DNA of 64,000 nucleotides from Ischnura elegans. Its lineage: Eukaryota; Arthropoda; Insecta; Odonata; Coenagrionidae. Where the stretch lies: assembly GCF_921293095.1 (NCBI RefSeq), contig NC_060246.1, forward strand, positions 14,960,001 to 15,024,000, in the 5' to 3' direction. The position numbers and the translations under genes were made by a program. Position 1 is the first letter of the stretch, and every line of letters begins with the position of its first letter. This document shows, one piece after another, positions 59,336-64,000 of this stretch. Below the pieces are notes generated by a model that was not told the DNA's origin, made no database searches, and saw only the letters and a list, made by a program, of their open reading frames with translations.

Positions 59336-60648
59336 CAGGGTGGGGCAGAATGGACTCCCTATTTTCAGACAATCACTGTAGAGTGCGCAGGTGTGTTAGC
59401 GGGGTGGGAGTAGTATCGTTTGGTGGGGGAAGCGATGCCATCGCCATGAAGTGGTCTGGTGAGCATCGAGGCTTTGTCATAGAAACGTTCTTTATAAACA
59501 ATAATAGTGTATTGGCGACACAGAGGGTTTTTCGTAGGCAGTTTGGTTTGGCTCGTCATAACAAGGTTCCTGATGCAAAAACCATGAGGAAATGGATCAC
59601 TAGTGTGCAGGCGACAGGATCTGCACTTCCTAGAAAACCAGCCGGGTGACCTAAAAGTGTTAGGACACCTGAAATTATCGTGGCAGTGAGAGCGTCCATT
59701 GAGCAGTCCCCATCGCGCTCTGCGCGGAAACATGCTGCTGTCCTAGGAATATCGTCCTGAACAGTAAGGCGAATTTTACACACTGACCTTCACTTACACC
59801 CCTACAAGATGATGGTCGTTCAAGAATTCAGTCCACAAGACTAAAACGTACGGATGCTTGCAATGCAATTTTAACCTCTGTGCAACCCGACGCTATTCTG
59901 TGGTCTAGCGATGAAGCGCATTTTCACCTCTCCGGCACAGTTAATAAGCAAAATTTTCGGTACCGGGCGACTGAAAATCCTCATGAACTTCACCAAAGAC
60001 CTCTTCATAGCCCCAAAGTGACAGTTTGGTGCGCCGTATCCTCCATAGGCATTATTGGGCCTCACTTTTTTGAATCTCGAGGTTAACTGTTACTGTTATC
60101 TCTATGCGTTATTGTGAATATTGTGGAGAACTTTTTTCAACCTGAAATGGAAGAGTACGGTCAGCAATATGACACAAAAACCTTTTGGTTTCAACAGGAC
60201 AGTGCCACGGCTCATACCGCCCTTCGTTCACGCCAAGTCCTGCAAAGACAGTTTCCCGGTCGCCTGATCTCATTACGAGGCGAAGTTCCGCGGCCCCCTC
60301 GCTCCCCGGATTTGAGTCCATGTGATTTTTTTTCTTTGGGGATATCTCAAAGCTGAGGTTTACAAAGTCCGACCAAGGACCTTGGAAGCTCTTAAGGAGG
60401 CAATCACAGATGTCATCGTTGGAATATCAGAAGATATGCTGAGAAGAGTTATCGAAAACTTTTTTGAACGACTCAATATGTGCATCGCTCGCCAAGGTCG
60501 TCACCTGGATGAACAAATTTTTCAAATTCAAATAAAAATAAAATGGCATTGAATGTAGTTTTGGGAAATGTAAACGTTTTAAAACTATCTTTGTTAGTTT
60601 TTTCACAATTCACCCGTCAAATCAGGGAGTCCATTCTGCCCCACCCTG
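59336..60648 (+). mobile_element. Mariner element, transposase broken, perfect 25-bp terminal repeats
   Basis: 1,313 bp bounded by perfect 25-bp inverted repeats, starting CAGGGTGGGGCAGAATGGAC and flanked by TA (59334-59335 and 60649-60650). The transposase reading from 59446 carries the DUF4817-type helix-turn-helix (MKWSGEHRGFVIETFFINNN; RHNKVPDAKTMRKWI). Catalytic motifs follow: SSDEAHFHLSG (first Asp), FQQDSATAHTA (second Asp) and RSPDLSPCDFF (third acidic residue). A TGA follows KPAG, other stops lie near 59757 and 59840, and there are frameshifts near 59880, 60084 and 60340. The sharp termini suggest a fairly recent but dead copy. It lies inside the 6.1-kb insertion. Confidence 0.88.
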
Positions 60649-60673
60649 TATATCCAAATGTGTGTTGTTGGGG

Positions 60674-61240
60674 TTGCTATATCAGGACGGGTATTCGTAC
60701 TTGAATACAATAGGCTAACAATAGCACTTTGAAATGTCTCCTTGCAGAAACTTTCACCATCCCCTTTCAACTCGAAATTTTCTCCTACTTACAATGGACA
60801 GGTCACACCTTTACATTCAGACAAAGAAAAATCGTTTAGTACTGATTTTATAAAGCCCTTCTGGCTAATAATTATGGTGTCACCTTTCGGTCTCTGAAAC
60901 TGAATTGACAAGAAAGAATTAACAGCACCAAGGTCCTTCACTTGGACAAGTTTTGAAATTTGCTCTTTGAAGATGGAAATTTCTCCCTTCTCACCAGTAA
61001 TCATCTACATATGTACCGACAATGATTCCTTTCCTTACAAAAACACAAGGGTCACTCACACACTTCATAAACCCTAAAGATAACAGAGTCCCACTGAGAA
61101 ATTCATACCAATTTCTTCCCGACTGTTTTAGCACATAGATGCTTTTCTTTAATTTACAAACATATGCGCCTCTATCTACATCAATACCTTCTGGTATAAA
61201 CATGTACACAATTTCATCTGGTTTACTATTCAGGTAGGCG
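60674..61240 (-). pseudogene. Copia retrotransposon reverse transcriptase region (5' half of a split element)
   Basis: Minus-strand reading: AYLNSKPDEIVYMFIPEGID, then VCKLKKSIYVLKQSGRNWYE and SDPCVFVRKGIIVGTYVDD, the Copia reverse transcriptase catalytic Y-V-D-D. A frameshift follows directly after the DD. Then QISKLVQVKDLGAVNSFLS, an in-frame stop after KGVTCPL, and FQSAIVSLLYSSTNTRPDI, which leads into the RNase H half at 54577. The upper limit is soft: sequence above 61240 is G+C-rich and unrelated. Integrase and gag were not seen. Confidence 0.8.
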
Positions 61241-61448
61241 GTTAAGGTGCGTTTGGTGGGGCCATGGAGCAGGTAGCCCCAAGATGGGCGTGGCACACCC
61301 TCCATAGGGTCCCTAATCCTGAACCCTTTCCTCGACGCGTTCACCCTCGCTGGCCTATCTCTTGGACCCTCCCACCGGGGGGCCTCCCTTCCGAAAAGTG
61401 ACCGCTATGGCTGCAATTGGAAATCAAGCAATTCCCGACCATGGGTAA

Positions 61449-61758
61449 TTTTAATAAGTGATTATTAAGAGACGTTTCCCTGAGCTCTGTGCATCATGCA
61501 TGCATTGTTAATCTCAGACGATGTAAAACTCCTATCCACTCGTATAGAAACTAGGTCCCTGTGACGTCACGTGGAGTGGCATCGCATGGGCGCCAACACG
61601 GCCTTTTTCAAATGTGGTTAAAATTGACCATTGCAATTCGTCTAAAATGGGATTTCTAAAACCAAAGGATTAGTACATAATGAATACAATGATGGTGGGT
61701 AACGAATCGCAATCAATGCCTTTATTTCGTTTTCTTTGATGAAGAAAACTACCCTTTT
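61449..61758 (+). mobile_element. 670-bp MITE, fragment D
   Basis: Matches the right part of MITE copy A (GAGCTCTGTGCATCATGCAT, CTAGGTCCCTGTGACGTCAC, GTTTTCTTTGATGAAGAAAACTACCC) but lacks the left end. It lies just beyond the Copia remnant. Confidence 0.65.
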
Positions 61759-62159
61759 GTTGGACGGAGGATTGAGTAAGTCAATTGGATGTCCTCGTAC
61801 CTCGACTGTGACATCTACAAAGTGAACTGAAATTGAAAACTGCGTTCTAAATACTGAAGCTGATGAGTGCTAATAACTGATTTAAGTGACTAATACTCAG
61901 TATAATATCCGTGTAGCACGGTAAGAGGGGTCCGGATTGTGGCCTTAGCTGGGCCAGGTAAAATAAGCCATAAGTCAAGTAAAGACTATTAATTTTTTGC
62001 AACTTTTATGATGGTAGACTAGTTTCAGATCACCTGCATCATGGGATTTTCCAAGATTTTGAGTAATAATCTTAGTTTATTTCCCTTACCTCCATAATTC
62101 TGTCCATTAATATGTGTACTCCAGACCAAAATACTTACATTTGTTGATAGCAACGACAA

Positions 62160-63215
62160 CTCCCTCGTTCACACTAAATTACAAATGCCATAATTCACAC
62201 AAAAATAGTCACTTACTTATGCTAACTCATTCACACTTAATTATGGCGTTTCGTTCGTACTAAAAAGCACTCATGACACTAAATTAAAACCCTCGGTTAC
62301 CCCGTGCATCAGCGACGTACTTCCCAAACCTACCTTCCCTTACCCCCTCCACCAAATAATACACCGCAATTCACGACACCACTTCTTTCACAAACTATCA
62401 GCAATACATTGTATGCTTCACAGATTATGATTGATTCCATTGTCGAATTACAACAGGATGCGAAGGAGCTAAACACAATCAAACTAATTGCATCCAATAA
62501 TGGGTACTCCGAATGTCCCCCCTTTCTCCACCTCCACTCTACCACCCCTCTAACGCCTTCAAGGGTATAAATTCTATGTAATGATACTTGTAATTGCCAG
62601 ATGATGATACGCTGTATCGAAACCGGTCGCAAATATATTTTATTTTGTGAAACAGCTAAGTCTATTCTTAACCTTTGTGCATTAAATACTCTCATTCACA
62701 CTTAATTATATACTCTCAGACACACAAAAAATTACTCCTATCACTTAAATACCACATACCATCAACCACACTAAACTACATCCTCACATCACACTAAATT
62801 AAGTACACTCTTTCAAACCAATAAATATATAATATCATCTTCCAAATTGCATTCACACTTTAATGTACACTATATATCATAATAAAAACAGTATCATCGC
62901 ACTATATTACGTGCTCGCATTCACACTAAATATATATATACTCTGATCACACTAACCTACGTATACTCATTCACACTTAATTTAATCTCATTCACACTAA
63001 TTAATAGAACAAATCGCCCTAGATTACATACACTAAAATATAAAATATCATGTCAATCATTTAAATGCAGTGATTCACAATTAACCATACATTCTAATAC
63101 ATACATAGCAACACTATCATCACCATAAGTTAAATGCTCTACTTCGTAATAACAAATACAATGTCACGTTGAAAACTTTCTTACATTCACATTCACACTA
63201 CATTACATATTTACA
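62160..63215 (+). repeat. Degenerate short tandem repeat (ATTCACACTAAATTA type)
   Basis: Versions of ATTCACACTAAATTA recur about every 20-40 bp from 62165 to 62280 and again from 62690 to 63210, with much variation. The middle (62290-62640) is different and may be an insertion; its open frames have no recognisable product. Confidence 0.5.
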
Positions 63216-64000
63216 TTCATAGCAAACCCTTAAGAAAAATCTACATTGGTTGAGGCTAATGTGCAAAATAAAAATACGAACTTTTGAAATTTATTTCAAA
63301 GAGAAACGCAAAACCATTTATTCGATAAAAAAAGTAAAATAAAATGAAATTTACAATGTCTAGAAATTAAACAATGAAAAAACGTTTCCGTAAATTATAA
63401 AATATAATGTGTACTGTAGAATTCTTATTTCTCACTCAAACAAATAAAATTGGCAGATTTTGAAAGTTATGCGTGGTAGAATATTTTATATATATTCTAT
63501 TGGAAATAGCAAGACCTAAACATTAACAGAAAAATAAAAATACAATTTTTCAGCCGAGCAGATTTAGAAAATAGATTTTTAAAATCATTGTCTCCCTTGC
63601 AATACATGCATAAATACAAATTTTGAAATCAGATATAGGCGCACCATTGATTCATATTGATAAAAACAAGGAAAAAACTGACTATTGAATGATACCAAGT
63701 CCATAGATTTTTGTCGACTAACATAATCAGTTAAAAGTAGACTATTTTTGATTATTTATTACTCAAATAAACCCATGATTTAAGTGGATGATTACTACAA
63801 TAAATTATGGCTCTTTTATTATGTTTAATTGAAGGTAATATGATGCAAAATCAAACAGAAAAATAACCAAGCAATGCTTCGGTAAGCCTTACATAGTATA
63901 AATGGTTAGTTTTAAATTTTTTTTCGCCGAAGCGAATGAAGTGAAGAAACTCTCGAGGTGAAATATTATAGTAAATCATATAATTTTATTGGAATTTTCA
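63216..64000. other. End of window: AT-rich, no gene seen
   Basis: About 785 bp with no coding frame or repeat that I can recognise. Confidence 0.6.

Larger units (their letters stand above)
54578..60673. mobile_element. 6.1-kb insertion that splits the Copia element
   Basis: Flanking Copia sequence joins in frame when 54578-60673 is removed, with TT (54576-54577 and 60674-60675) shared at both junctions. The ends are imperfect inverted repeats: CCCAGATAACACGGCATTTG and, from the other side, CCCCAACAACACACATTTGG. The subterminal DNA is rich in ACATATGTAT-type motifs. It contains no recognised transposase of its own, but it holds nested elements (56440-57900 and 59336-60648). The superfamily cannot be assigned. 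Confidence 0.65.

Noticed and set aside
61241-61344. N-terminal extension of the Copia reverse transcriptase frame
   Set aside because: The peptide above 61240 does not resemble Copia and the DNA composition changes, so it was left out of the fragment.

Overview
This is a window of animal nuclear DNA, AT-rich and dense in transposons. It is almost certainly from an arthropod and probably an insect. The evidence is a spliced multi-exon gene with GT-AG introns, mariner, hAT, piggyBac-like, pogo-like, Mutator-like, Copia and LINE remnants, tRNA-derived SINEs, many MITEs and a satellite array. I see no bacterial operon structure. The species cannot be named from the sequence alone.

The only clear host gene is on the minus strand, from about 31.35 kb down to 3.78 kb. 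It is gamma-tubulin complex component 6 (TUBGCP6/GCP6). I could trace 17 coding exons with GT-AG borders and compatible phases. Together they give 4,050 nt, or 1,349 codons plus a stop. The exons cover the N-terminus, the GRIP1 region, a low-complexity linker and the GRIP2 C-terminal domain. The introns are where the mobile DNA sits: two copies of a TA-flanked 690-bp MITE family (one of them downstream of the gene), two copies of a pogo-like element, a CR1/Jockey-like LINE fragment, a CAGTGGAACCTCG element, a hAT MITE, a piggyBac-like MITE, a tRNA-like SINE head and a 670-bp MITE.

Upstream of GCP6 (about 32 to 43 kb) is a transposon graveyard. It holds an inverted copy of the 670-bp MITE, a decayed Mutator-like transposase whose reading continues into a YqaJ-type exonuclease domain (minus strand, 34.5-37.0 kb), a puzzling pair of identical 136-bp inverted repeats at 38.5 and 39.8 kb, and a broken hAT transposase (40.3-42.2 kb). 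From 43 to 54 kb there is little coding: a perfect 62-bp-arm hairpin (44.9 kb), a satellite of about 178-bp monomers (47.2-48.7 kb), a degenerate transposase-like pseudogene (48.8-49.5 kb) and a THAP-like fragment (50.4 kb).

From 54 to 61.3 kb is a nested insertion. A Copia element (minus strand) is split between its reverse transcriptase (60.7-61.2 kb) and RNase H (54.1-54.6 kb) by 6.1 kb of inserted DNA. That insert carries imperfect terminal repeats. Inside it sit a 1.46-kb element with long terminal inverted repeats and TAA flanks, and a 1.31-kb mariner pseudogene with perfect 25-bp terminal repeats and TA flanks. The last 2.6 kb holds another MITE fragment and a degenerate short repeat. 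Apart from GCP6 nothing here is an intact gene, and the genes form no pathway together; the window is one cytoskeletal gene in repeat-rich DNA.
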